From the NCBI GenBank assembly GCA_035712145.1, contig DASTBI010000018.1, forward strand, positions 1 to 37,405: DNA of 37,405 nucleotides, written 5' to 3'. The stretch comes from Candidatus Eisenbacteria bacterium. GTDB lineage: Bacteria; Eisenbacteria; RBG-16-71-46. The notes beneath the pieces were generated by a model. The model saw nothing but the letters and a program-made list of their open reading frames with translations. It did no database searches and was not told the DNA's origin. Positions 16,767 to 24,969 of this stretch are shown piece after piece (the first letter of the stretch is position 1; the number at the start of each line of letters is the position of its first letter). Both the position numbers and the translations under genes were made by a program.

Positions 16767-17489
16767 TCAGTGGAGCGTGTAGCGGAAGGGCAGCTTCATC
16801 CACACCATCACGGGGTGGCCATTCTGCATCGCCGGCGTGAACACCCACTTCCGCGCGGCTTCCAACGCGGATTCGTTGAGCATCAACTCGTTGATCTTGG
16901 GATCGATGTGAGCCTCGAGAACCCTTCCGTCGGCTCCGACCAGGACGTCGACGATCACCAGTCCTTGGACGCCGGCTTGCTTCGCGAGCTCGGGATACTC
17001 GGGTTTCACTTCGCGCGCCGGCGCCGGCAGCTCGTCCACGAAGAGGACCTCGCCTCGCCGGTTGACCGGCCCGACCTGCGCCGGAGGGGCGGGCGGCACG
17101 CCTCGCGTGCCGGCTTCTCCCGTGATCGGCGGACCTTGCGCATCGGCAGGCGGCGCGAGGGTCTTTTCGGCGTTCTCAGGCGTGTCGGCCACCGGCTGCG
17201 GAACGCCCACCTGCTCCTTCGCCGCGCTGGGCTTCACGCTCGGCATCTCCGAAACCGGCGAAATCGGCGGGATGGCGACGTTGGGCTCGATGAAGATCGG
17301 ATCGAACTCCACTTCACGGACGCGTGGGGGCGAGTGTGGAAGCACCAGGCTCAAGGACCAGGCGACCGCGAACAACAGACTCGCCAGCAGGCTGCCGAGC
17401 GCGAGCGCGCGTGAAAGATGCGGGCGCTCCGCGTCCTGCAGATCGGGCGCACCGTAGGGCATGAAATCTCGCAGGAACGCTGCGGTCAT
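16767..17489 (-). CDS. TonB-family energy transducer
   Basis: This is a 240-residue protein anchored by one inner-membrane span near residues 28-50 (LGSLLASLLFAVAWSLSLVL). A proline-rich periplasmic linker follows (IPPISP, VPQPVADTP, GVPPAPPAQVGP). The TonB C-terminal domain occupies about 160-240 (PEYPELAKQAGVQGLVIVDV ... ALEAARKWVFTPAMQNG). TonB passes proton-motive force from ExbB/ExbD to outer-membrane receptors. No exbB, exbD or TonB-dependent receptor lies in the window, so this copy is orphaned here. The ATG at 17489 is preferred over an upstream GTG because GGAGGT lies 5 bases before it. A good promoter lies upstream. The amidohydrolase gene follows closely and may be co-transcribed. 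Confidence 0.9.
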   Translation of the reverse strand: MTAAFLRDFMPYGAPDLQDAERPHLSRALALGSLLASLLFAVAWSLSLVLPHSPPRVREVEFDPIFIEPNVAIPPISPVSEMPSVKPSAAKEQVGVPQPVADTPENAEKTLAPPADAQGPPITGEAGTRGVPPAPPAQVGPVNRRGEVLFVDELPAPAREVKPEYPELAKQAGVQGLVIVDVLVGADGRVLEAHIDPKINELMLNESALEAARKWVFTPAMQNGHPVMVWMKLPFRYTLH

Positions 17490-17494
17490 GAACG

Positions 17495-17500
17495 ACCTCC
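17495..17500 (-). promoter_or_regulatory. Strong Shine-Dalgarno site of tonB
   Basis: GGAGGT on the minus strand lies 5 bases upstream of ATG 17489. It is the clearest ribosome-binding site in the window and decides the start against the upstream GTG at 17597. Confidence 0.85.
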
Positions 17501-17567
17501 AACACCCGGTCTGCTCACGACCCGGTCGGCGCGAATTCGCCTGGCCGACGAATGGTAGGACATGGGC

Positions 17568-17596
17568 ATTATCCCGCCGACACGAGGTCGCGTCCA
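17568..17596 (-). promoter_or_regulatory. Probable sigma70-type promoter of tonB
   Basis: On the minus strand a TGGACG box (17596-17591) and a GATAAT box (17573-17568) are 17 bases apart. The -10 is unusually A/T-rich for this GC-rich DNA. Transcription would start near 17561, giving a leader of about 70 bases before tonB. The site lies within the possible N-terminal extension of the divergent lipoprotein gene, which argues for a later start of that gene. Confidence 0.55.
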
Positions 17597-17624
17597 CGGC
17601 TTTGAACCCGAGTCGGAACCCGGA

Positions 17625-18731
17625 ATGGTTTCCAGGCTCCTCGCTGCCGAAAACAAATACGTGCGCAATCGGCTTCTATTCCTGGCTGCTCTCGGCCTCG
17701 CCTTGCTCGGCCCGCTGCTGTCCTGCGGCGGCAAGGTCAAGCACCCCACCTCGCCCCCACGACCCGCGCGCTCGTACCGCATGGGCTTCTCCGCCATTCC
17801 GGCCCGCCCCGATCTGGGTCAGGCGCTCGCGGCGCTCGATCTGTGGACGCGGCGAGCCGACGCGGCAATCCTTCATTTCGAGCCGCCGTGGGACACGCTG
17901 CTCAAAGGGGCGCCGATCGACTCGGCCGTGCTCCTGGTTCACAAGCCTCTCGTCGACTACTACCGCGCCAAGGGCCTGATCGTGGTGGTGACCCTGGACG
18001 TCACCAACGGTCTCGATCGCAGCGCCGAATCTCCGGCGCTGGTCGCCGCGGGTCGGAGCCTCGCCGAGCCCGCGGTGCAGCAAATCCTGAGAGGCTACGC
18101 GGTGGCGGTCGACACCATCCTTCGTCCGACCACCCTCCTGCTCGCCGCCGAGACCAACCTGATCCGCGCCGCGGCGTCGCCCACGATCTATTCGGCCGTC
18201 GTGCAGGCCGCCAATGGGGCGGCTGCCGACATTCGCGCTCTCGATGCGGCGGTGCAGCTCGGCGTCAGCGTGCAGGTCGAGACCGCGTGGGGCCGGCTCT
18301 CAGGGGGCGGAAGCTTCGTCGGCATCGCCACCGATCTCGCCGACTTTCCATTCGTGCAGGCGATCGGCCTCTCGTCCTACCCCTACCTCGGCGGGTTCGA
18401 CGACCCCGAGCAGATTCCTCTCGATTACTACTCGCGGATCACTCCGCTGCCGAAGCTGGTGGTGGAAGGTGGATGGGCCTCGGTCTCCGTGGGGCCGGTC
18501 GTGACCTCGCAAGAGGAGCAGGCCCGCTACATCCGCCGGCACATGCAGCTGCTCGACCAGGCGTCGGCGGTGGCCGTGTTCCAGCTCACCTTCACCGACC
18601 TGGATCCGGCGTACTTCCCGCCCGGCACGATCCTGCCGCTCTTCGCCACCCTGGGCCTGGTGGACATGGATCTCGCGCCCAAGCGAGCACTGGCGCCGTG
18701 GGACAGCGCCTTCGCGCGACCGCGTCGTTGA
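17625..18731 (+). CDS. Lipoprotein with TIM-barrel glycosidase-like sequence
   Basis: From ATG 17625 this is a 368-residue protein. ATG 17562 would add 21 residues, and GTG 17661 would give the most compact signal peptide. The signal peptide ends in a lipobox with Cys34 (GPLLSCGG), so the mature protein should be lipid-anchored. The rest alternates strands and helices as in a TIM barrel. Two glutamates sit where clan-A glycoside hydrolases keep their catalytic pair: Glu176 in LLLAAETNLI and Glu281 in KLVVEGGWAS. That suggests a glycosidase or a carbohydrate-binding relative, but I do not recognise a specific family. It is divergent from tonB. It converges with the heavy-metal-binding gene, with only 4 bases between the stop codons and a small hairpin (GCGTC/GACGC) across the junction. 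Confidence 0.75.
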   Translation: MVSRLLAAENKYVRNRLLFLAALGLALLGPLLSCGGKVKHPTSPPRPARSYRMGFSAIPARPDLGQALAALDLWTRRADAAILHFEPPWDTLLKGAPIDSAVLLVHKPLVDYYRAKGLIVVVTLDVTNGLDRSAESPALVAAGRSLAEPAVQQILRGYAVAVDTILRPTTLLLAAETNLIRAAASPTIYSAVVQAANGAAADIRALDAAVQLGVSVQVETAWGRLSGGGSFVGIATDLADFPFVQAIGLSSYPYLGGFDDPEQIPLDYYSRITPLPKLVVEGGWASVSVGPVVTSQEEQARYIRRHMQLLDQASAVAVFQLTFTDLDPAYFPPGTILPLFATLGLVDMDLAPKRALAPWDSAFARPRR

Positions 18732-18735
18732 GACG

Positions 18736-19998
18736 CTAGCGCTGCAGGATCGTGGCGCCGATCGGCTCGTTGCCGCCACGACCATCGGTCGAGACGCGGA
18801 CGACGAACGGCACGGTGATCACGCGGCCGCGACGCTGGAACTGGCCCCACGCCTTGTAGAGCCCGGTACGCTCGAAGCGCGTGTTGAAGGCGACGCTCGG
18901 ACCCATGACCGGCGTCGGTTCGCGCGGATGGCTGTGCACGAACGAGGCGCGGTCCTCGCTGATCATGACCAGGTGTCCCATCGCGCCGAGAAACGGCTCG
19001 AGGTCGGTGACCGGCTTGCCGCCGCGCCGGAGGGTGAACGTCATCGTGCAGTCGGTGGCCGGAAGAAGCGGCGTGTGGGACAGCATGACGTCGTATCCGT
19101 CCACACGCTTCGTCTGATCGTCGTCGACGGTGAGCGTCGCGCGCGGTCGCTCGGCCCCTTCCACGGCCAGCTCGACCGAGACCACCTGCATGCCGACGCT
19201 GTCGGGAGTGAAGTCGTGAAACAGCGAGTAGCGGCCGCCTGACGGAAACGCATGACGGAGGGTGAAGCGTCCGTCATTCCCCGGCACGGGATGCACGTGG
19301 TCGAAGTACGAGAGATCCGAGGAGACGATCATGAGATGCAGGAGCTTCTCGTGCACGACCTGGAGCTTCGTGGCATCGAAGCCCGCCGGGTCCTTGATCT
19401 GGAAGTCGAGATTCACCTTCGAGCGCGCCTTGATCGGCGTCCGTGACGGCGTCACCTCGACGCTGTAGCGATCGGTCGTGATCATCTGCAGATGCATGCC
19501 GCACAAAGGGCAGCTGCCGGGCCGGCCGTAGGTCTTTCCGACCTCGCAATGCATGGGGCACACGTACTGCTTCGGCACGTAGGCGTCGAGCTCGGCGAGC
19601 AATGCCGGGAAGTGGGAAGCCTGTCGCGCGAGGCCCTCGGGGTCGCCCTGACCGGCGGCCTGCTGCGCCTCCAGAGCCGCGGCGCCAATGCGCGCGCCGC
19701 CGAGCATGATGCGACCCACGGCCGAATCCTGGAGTGCGCTCGTCACGCTCACCGACAGTGCAGGAATCAGCCGCGCCAGGTCCGCCAGCTCGCCGGCGTG
19801 GACGCCGGCATCGGCCAGGTCGCCCTTCTGGCGGGCCTCCTCGATCCCCCGCATCGTCTCGCGGATCCGCAGAACGGCGGCGGAATAGGTCTTTGGAGGA
19901 CCGGGCGAAAGGTCGGTGGGGTGCGCGAGGACCGGGACCGTCCGAGGTGCGACGATCAGCGCAGCGATCCAGAGGAGACGTCGTCGAGAGAGCTTCAC
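18736..19998 (-). CDS. Exported heavy-metal-binding-domain protein
   Basis: This is a 420-residue protein with a signal peptide at about 1-25 (WIAALIVAPRTVPVLA). A helical region (35-140) is followed by a compact metal-binding domain with the family pattern YVCPMHC ... CPLCGMHL. Candidate ligands are Cys147, His150, Cys151, Cys163 and Cys166, with Met149 and Met168. The rest (about 180-405) looks like two related beta-sandwich domains, each with a buried LHLMIVSSD- or GHLVMISED-type strand followed by a His motif (DHVHP, VHSHP). Similar domains occur in copper-efflux adaptors, so a copper- or silver-binding role is likely but inferred. It starts 25 bases after the stop of the copper-radical oxidase gene on the same strand, which suggests that the two work together. 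Confidence 0.85.
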   Translation of the reverse strand: MKLSRRRLLWIAALIVAPRTVPVLAHPTDLSPGPPKTYSAAVLRIRETMRGIEEARQKGDLADAGVHAGELADLARLIPALSVSVTSALQDSAVGRIMLGGARIGAAALEAQQAAGQGDPEGLARQASHFPALLAELDAYVPKQYVCPMHCEVGKTYGRPGSCPLCGMHLQMITTDRYSVEVTPSRTPIKARSKVNLDFQIKDPAGFDATKLQVVHEKLLHLMIVSSDLSYFDHVHPVPGNDGRFTLRHAFPSGGRYSLFHDFTPDSVGMQVVSVELAVEGAERPRATLTVDDDQTKRVDGYDVMLSHTPLLPATDCTMTFTLRRGGKPVTDLEPFLGAMGHLVMISEDRASFVHSHPREPTPVMGPSVAFNTRFERTGLYKAWGQFQRRGRVITVPFVVRVSTDGRGGNEPIGATILQR

Positions 19999-20023
19999 GG
20001 GATTCGCGGAGGAGCCTTGGTGG

Positions 20024-21844
20024 TCAATAGGAGATCAGGGCGAGCTTCCCGGTGCGCGTGACGCTCGGTGTCCACAGCCGATACCAGTAGAGGCCGCTCT
20101 TGACGCGCTGCCCGTGCTCGTCGGTGCCGTCCCAGGTCACCACTTGCTCCCGCCCCGCGTCGAAGAAGCCGTCGATCACCAGCTTGACCCGCCGGCCGGT
20201 GACGTCCAGCACCTCGACGCGGCCGACTTCGCTGCGGGACAGCGCGAACGCGATCTTCGCGGTCCCGCCGTGCATGGGGTTCGGCGAGCGCAGAGCCATG
20301 AAGTCGAGCAGGCCATCATCGGGCTCCTCGCCGACCCCGACCGGTCCGCTCGGAATGATCTGGATCATCCTGGCCAGCGAGGGGACGCCGTTGCCGTTCA
20401 GAATGAACAGCATGTAGAAACCCGGCGGCGCGAGATTGGGATTGGCGGGCGGCGTCACGGTCACGGTGCCCGGACCGATCGTGGGCGTGAGGCGGACGAA
20501 GCGCTGGCCCTGATTGAACGCATGCGTGGCGCTGTTGAGCCGGATCATCGTCACCTGGCTGATTTCGGAGGCGTTCGGCGTGACGATCGCGAAGGGCACG
20601 CCGTAATGCCCCACGGCGGGCGCCGAGGTGATAGTGGGCCGAGCCCCCTTGAAGAGATACGGCGGGGAGAAGATCTCGCAGTTGAGCTGGTCGCCGCCTC
20701 CGTTCGTGGCCTTGGGTCTGCCGCCACCCGCCGACAACACGCGGCCGTCGGGAAGCAGAAGGGACGTCGAATGGTAGAGGCGGCTGACGGCCATGTTCGC
20801 CATCGGCGTCCACACCGTGTCCCATGGCGTCCAGATCTCCGGCGTCAGCACGGCGCCGGTGTTGTTGTTGAACCCCGCGCCACTGCTTCCTCCCGAGGCC
20901 AGCACCGAGCCGTCCGGAAGCATGGTGAGGTTCAACTGACGGCGCGCGAAGTTCATCGGCCGCGTCGTTCGCCACGTCGGCGTCGCGTCATTGAGATTGA
21001 TGATCTCGCACGAGCTGGTCGGAGGGTCGGCGCCGCCGGCCACCAGGATCTTCCCGTCCGCGTACTGCACCGCGCTGCCATAGCCGCGCGTCACGTTGAG
21101 CACGTGGTTCCGGGCCGACGACCAGGACCCATTCCCGGTGACGCTGAGGAAGCGCGTGTCCACGTGCGGACCGGCGACGAACACCCGACCATCGGGTGCC
21201 AGGAACGTGAACGGGTAGTACGGCAGTGACCGAACCGCGCCCGTGAGCTGCCGCCAGCTTCCGGCACCCGCCGGCGAATAGACCTCGGGGATGCTGGCAT
21301 TGACCACGGTCGAGTCCATGGTGCCCGACAGCGCGAGCACGTCACCGTTGCCGAGCACGCATGCCGACGGATACCAGCGGCCCTGGAACATGTCGGGACC
21401 GGGCGTCCAGAGCGTCGGGAAGCGGTAGTCGAAGAACTCGGTGCGCGGCTCGCCCCAGCCGTCCTTCCCGAGGTGGCCGCCGATCACGAACAGCCGGCCA
21501 TCGATGGTGAAGCTGTGGCCGGCGCAGAACATGTTGCTGCGGTCATTGGGAATGAACGTCGATGCGGAGGGAGCCCCGTTGGTCGGGATGTCGACGACGT
21601 AGGTCTTCGTGCTGCCCCCCAGCCGCGCGCCATTGACGTTGTAGTTGGGATTGTCGTCGTCGGCGAAGCTCATGACCCGCCCATCGGGCATCAGGCTCAG
21701 ATGGATCGCGACCTGTGGCCACGAATAGACGGTCGACCACTGTCCGGTGGTTTCGGGCCCGGCCCAGGAAGGGGCGGCGGCGAGGGAGAGGACGGCAGGA
21801 AGAAGCCGTACGAATGCTACAGCGGGCGGCGTGCGGCGGGTCAT
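20024..21844 (-). CDS. Galactose-oxidase-like copper-radical oxidase with sorting-type C-terminus
   Basis: From ATG 21844 this is a 606-residue exported enzyme; a TTG at 21892 would add 16 residues. A signal peptide (about 1-28, LLPAVLSLAAAPSWA) is followed by a seven-bladed kelch-like propeller (PDGRV and DGKILVAGG motifs). A C-terminal DUF1929-type sandwich (about 393-500) comes next. The residues that make the galactose-oxidase cofactor are all present: Cys107 in MFCAGHSF and Tyr158 in GRWYPSA (the thioether pair), axial Tyr357 with His358 in SRLYHST, and His441 in ATHAFNQ. The final ~90 residues form a FlgD/Ig-like module (SPNPMHGG ... VLDVTGRRVKLVIDG ... SGLYWYRL). It should oxidise an alcohol or aldehyde and release H2O2 outside the cell. 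The substrate is unknown. Confidence 0.9.
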   Translation of the reverse strand: MTRRTPPAVAFVRLLPAVLSLAAAPSWAGPETTGQWSTVYSWPQVAIHLSLMPDGRVMSFADDDNPNYNVNGARLGGSTKTYVVDIPTNGAPSASTFIPNDRSNMFCAGHSFTIDGRLFVIGGHLGKDGWGEPRTEFFDYRFPTLWTPGPDMFQGRWYPSACVLGNGDVLALSGTMDSTVVNASIPEVYSPAGAGSWRQLTGAVRSLPYYPFTFLAPDGRVFVAGPHVDTRFLSVTGNGSWSSARNHVLNVTRGYGSAVQYADGKILVAGGADPPTSSCEIINLNDATPTWRTTRPMNFARRQLNLTMLPDGSVLASGGSSGAGFNNNTGAVLTPEIWTPWDTVWTPMANMAVSRLYHSTSLLLPDGRVLSAGGGRPKATNGGGDQLNCEIFSPPYLFKGARPTITSAPAVGHYGVPFAIVTPNASEISQVTMIRLNSATHAFNQGQRFVRLTPTIGPGTVTVTPPANPNLAPPGFYMLFILNGNGVPSLARMIQIIPSGPVGVGEEPDDGLLDFMALRSPNPMHGGTAKIAFALSRSEVGRVEVLDVTGRRVKLVIDGFFDAGREQVVTWDGTDEHGQRVKSGLYWYRLWTPSVTRTGKLALISY

Positions 21845-21952
21845 GGTCACTTGGAGAGGCGGCGATCCGCGGGGGAGCGGAAGGACCGACAAATCCTATC
21901 CGTGCCGCACACCGAAGTAAACGACGACTTTGATTTTCGCCCGCCGGATCGC

Positions 21953-23644
21953 TCAGCGGACGCGCACGACGCGTCCCGACCAGACGCCGTCTGGCCCCCG
22001 GAGCCGCACCAGGTAGACCCCGGGAGGCGCCTCGCGACCCTCGTCGTCGAGGCCGCTCCACGTGAACGCGTGGGACCCCACCGGTAGCGGCCAGCCGGCC
22101 AGCCGGCGAACGCGCCGGCCATCCACCCCGTAGACGTCGAGCTCGACCGGACCAGGCTTTTCGATGCGGAAGGCGATGGTCGTCGCTCCGTCGAAAGGAT
22201 TGGGAGCGCTGCCCAGCCGAAGCTTGCCGGAGGCCGCTTCGGGCACCCCGGTGATCGTCGACCCGGTGAACCAGCCGAGGTCGCGGAAGGCGTGCCTCGT
22301 GAGGTCGATCTGCGAGGTGAGGCTGGCGGTGATCGACGGCTCCATCAACAGGTTCGGCGCGGCCGAACGGTCGAAATGCGAGATCGACGAGCCCGCCTCA
22401 ACCGGGTTGGGCGCATAGATCCGGGTGTGCCCCGCCTCGTCCGCGCCGGCCAGCCAGACGGGATGCTGGCCGCCGATCGTGGCGGTGACCCCGGACCCGA
22501 GCTGGCCCCTGATGAGGTTGGCGTCGGCCATGGTGATCCCGACCACCGGGATCGTGATCGTCGGATCGCTGCCTCCGAGATCGAGAGCGAGCGGGGTCGA
22601 GATCGTGTCGGCGATGATGGCACCGACCGCCCCAGCCTCCTGAGCGTTGAGCGCCTTGGTCACGAACGTGCAGGCCCCCCGGTCGATCAGCGCGATCTTG
22701 CCGGAGACGTTGAGGATCGCCGAGCATCCGTTGTGCGTGTTGAGGTCCGGCACGGTGTCATCGGCGTAGGCCACCGGCGCCGTCACCACGGGATTGCTGA
22801 CATCGGCCCCGAAGCTGGCCACCCCGGCGCGGTAGTCGCCGGCGATCGGCGCCGGCGAGACGACGGTGACCAGACGCTGCTTCTGGAGATAGACCGGGGT
22901 CTGCGCATTCATGGCCGCTCCGTCCCAGACCACGTTGCCGGTGTTGGTGTAGGAGGCGGCGCGCTGGCCGTTGGTCATCAGGTGCCAGCGCAGGCCATTC
23001 GAGTTGTCGAGCAGGAACCGGGAATAGATGCTGGGCAATCCGCCGGTGAAGGTTCCGTTGCTATTCACCTGCGAGGTGAATCCCAGGCCGTGCCCGAGCT
23101 CGTGGAGGACCACCGGGAGCAGCTCGATGTCCGTCCCTTCGTTGCCGTCGACGCCGTAGTACCAGTCCGAGGAACCGAGGCAGGTGGCGTTGTCGACGTC
23201 GCTGTTGAACTGGATGGTCATGTCGTTGAGCGAGCTGAGGTCGGTCCCTGCGAGCTTGTTGGCCAGCGCCTGGTTGTAGAACGTCTCCTGGTGGGGAAAG
23301 CTCGGGTCGTTGGCGAAGAAGCCCGAGGTCGTCGTGCTGCCCAGCACACCCGAGGTCGGACTGCAGCTCAGCGGGTTGAAGGACGCCGAAACCCGGATCT
23401 CGATCGCGCTCGGGAGGATGCTGCCCCAGAGGTTGGCCGCGTGCTGGAACACGTAGAGCCGCTGGGTCCCGATGGTCGTCCCCGGGTTGCCGCCGACGGG
23501 AGCGGCCGGCATCGGGTCGTTGAAGCCCTCGCCGCCACTGTCCATGTTGACGATGGTGATGGTCGCCGCCTCCACCGCCGCGGAAAGGACGACGGAGAGC
23601 ATGCAGGCCGGAAGCAGCCAGGACCCGCGGCGCATGGCCCTCAT
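21953..23644 (-). CDS. Secreted zincin-like metalloprotease with inserted PA domain
   Basis: This is a 563-residue protein with a signal peptide at about 1-27 (ACMLSVVLSAAVEAA). The first half of a zincin fold ends in HELGHGLGF (His181, Glu182, His185). A protease-associated domain (about 280-395; SGKIALIDRGACTFVTKA) is inserted. The fold then resumes with SHFD (His423, a possible third zinc ligand), a Met-turn-like LLMEP (Met434) and a DLTRHAFRDLGW closing helix. The classical metzincin third histidine right after HExxHxxGF is absent. The last ~93 residues form a FlgD/Ig-like C-terminal module (SAPNPFDG ... VYGVDGRRVRRL ... PGVYLVRL). The ATG at 23644 overlaps the stop of the upstream small gene (ATGA), so their translation is coupled. 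It is probably an extracellular protease. Confidence 0.85.
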   Translation of the reverse strand: MRAMRRGSWLLPACMLSVVLSAAVEAATITIVNMDSGGEGFNDPMPAAPVGGNPGTTIGTQRLYVFQHAANLWGSILPSAIEIRVSASFNPLSCSPTSGVLGSTTTSGFFANDPSFPHQETFYNQALANKLAGTDLSSLNDMTIQFNSDVDNATCLGSSDWYYGVDGNEGTDIELLPVVLHELGHGLGFTSQVNSNGTFTGGLPSIYSRFLLDNSNGLRWHLMTNGQRAASYTNTGNVVWDGAAMNAQTPVYLQKQRLVTVVSPAPIAGDYRAGVASFGADVSNPVVTAPVAYADDTVPDLNTHNGCSAILNVSGKIALIDRGACTFVTKALNAQEAGAVGAIIADTISTPLALDLGGSDPTITIPVVGITMADANLIRGQLGSGVTATIGGQHPVWLAGADEAGHTRIYAPNPVEAGSSISHFDRSAAPNLLMEPSITASLTSQIDLTRHAFRDLGWFTGSTITGVPEAASGKLRLGSAPNPFDGATTIAFRIEKPGPVELDVYGVDGRRVRRLAGWPLPVGSHAFTWSGLDDEGREAPPGVYLVRLRGPDGVWSGRVVRVR

Positions 23645-24057
23645 CGGTCAGGAGGTCCCGAGGAGACGGCCGGGCCGGGTGCATGCGTTCCGCTCGGCTG
23701 GCAGCCGAGCACCGGGCGGCCGTCCGGACCGATCCGGGCGACGACGTATTCGACGATGCCGGGCTCCAGGATCACCTCGAGCATGCCATTGCTGTGATGG
23801 ATGACCAGCGGCCGGGGGGTGATTCCGGACGCCTGGAGTGCCTGCTCGACCGGAGCGCGGCCCCACTCGCCGGTCTCTGGATCGAGCCCGATGCGGAAGT
23901 GCTCGGCCCGTGGCTCGGCCATCGGCATCCATCCCGACAGCCATTCGAGATAGAGGGACGAAGGCTCCGGGGAAGGCGCGGGCCCGGCCCATGCCGGGGC
24001 GGACGTGGCGGCAGACAGCAGGAGCAACGTCGCGATTCGCGCGAGGTGCGTGGACAT
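23641..24057 (-). CDS. Small secreted protein coupled to the PA-domain zincin
   Basis: This is a 138-residue protein from ATG 24057, supported by GGAG about 6 bases upstream. A signal peptide covers about 1-24 (ATLLLLSAATSAPAWA). The mature part carries FRIGLDPETGEWGRAPVEQ and, near the end, EYVVARIGPDGRPVLGC with a single cysteine. This pattern resembles the small post-PEP-CTERM-1 domain proteins I remember, but the match is by eye only. Its stop overlaps the zincin start (ATGA), so the two are made together, and it could be an inhibitor, chaperone or partner of the protease. It is divergent from modB with 81 bases between. No clear function. Confidence 0.75.
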   Translation of the reverse strand: MSTHLARIATLLLLSAATSAPAWAGPAPSPEPSSLYLEWLSGWMPMAEPRAEHFRIGLDPETGEWGRAPVEQALQASGITPRPLVIHHSNGMLEVILEPGIVEYVVARIGPDGRPVLGCQPSGTHAPGPAVSSGPPDR

Positions 24058-24138
24058 GGGGATCTCCAGAACGCGGGGGTCGAGCTGGAACGGCGGGAGC
24101 ATAGCGCACGGTGACCCACTGGGGTAGCTTGTGGCCCC

Positions 24139-24969
24139 ATGCGCCGGGCGAAGGGACTCCTCGGTGTGACGCTCCGCTCGGCGGCCCTGCTCGCGGCGGG
24201 GCTCCTCGTCGCCTTCCTCGCGCTGCCGCCGCTCGCGCTGGTGCTGCGCATCTCTCCCGCGACGCTTCTCTCCCGCGTCGCGGAGCCGGTCGTGATCGAG
24301 GCCCTCCGGCTCTCCCTGCTCACCAGTCTTGCCTCGACGGCATTCGTGATGCTGCTCGGACTGCCGCTGGCCTACGTCCTCACCGCGCGCCGGCTCCGCG
24401 GACGAGCCTGGATCGAGGCGCTCGTGGACCTGCCGATGGTCCTTCCACCCACGGTGGCCGGCGCGGGGCTGCTGTTCGCCTTCGGCCGCGCCGGCCTCCT
24501 GGGCGGTGCGCTGGCCGGCTTCGGGCTCGCCATCCCCTTCACCACGATCGCCGTGGTGCTTGCCCAGACGTTCGTCGCGGCGCCGTTCTTCGTCTCGACC
24601 GTGGTGGCCGGACTTCGGGAGGTCGAGCCGCGCTACGTGGAGCTGGCGGCCACTCTGCGCGCATCACCGGCGGCCACGTTCCTGCGGGTGATGCTGCCGC
24701 TCAGCCTGCCCTCGATCCTGACCGGCGCGGTGATGGCCTGGGCGCGGGCGCTCGGCGAGTTCGGGGCCACCATCACCTTCGCCGGCAACCTGCCGGGCGT
24801 GACGCGCACGCTGCCGCTGGCCGTGTACACCGCGTTGCAGAGCGACCTGGAATCGGCGGTGACGCTGGCGGTCCTGCTGCTGATGGTCTCGTTCGTGGTG
24901 CTGCTCGGGCTACGGTTGTCGCCGGTAGGCGCTTTCGGGAGAGCGAGTGCTGCGCGCCGAGCTGGATAG
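24139..24969 (+). CDS. modB: Molybdate-type ABC transporter permease
   Basis: This is a 276-residue inner-membrane protein with about six spans. The cytoplasmic EAA loop is clear (EVEPRYVELAATLRASPAAT, then FLRVMLPLSLPSILTG) and is the surface that docks on the ATPase. LPPTVAGAGLLFAFGRAG and ALGEFGATITFAGNLPG are strongly ModB-like. It moves molybdate or tungstate delivered by a periplasmic ModA. The start is ATG 24139, and no strong Shine-Dalgarno is visible. The last 23 bases overlap the next gene, modC. No modA gene is adjacent: the upstream gene is an unrelated divergent one. Confidence 0.92.
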   Translation: MRRAKGLLGVTLRSAALLAAGLLVAFLALPPLALVLRISPATLLSRVAEPVVIEALRLSLLTSLASTAFVMLLGLPLAYVLTARRLRGRAWIEALVDLPMVLPPTVAGAGLLFAFGRAGLLGGALAGFGLAIPFTTIAVVLAQTFVAAPFFVSTVVAGLREVEPRYVELAATLRASPAATFLRVMLPLSLPSILTGAVMAWARALGEFGATITFAGNLPGVTRTLPLAVYTALQSDLESAVTLAVLLLMVSFVVLLGLRLSPVGAFGRASAARRAG

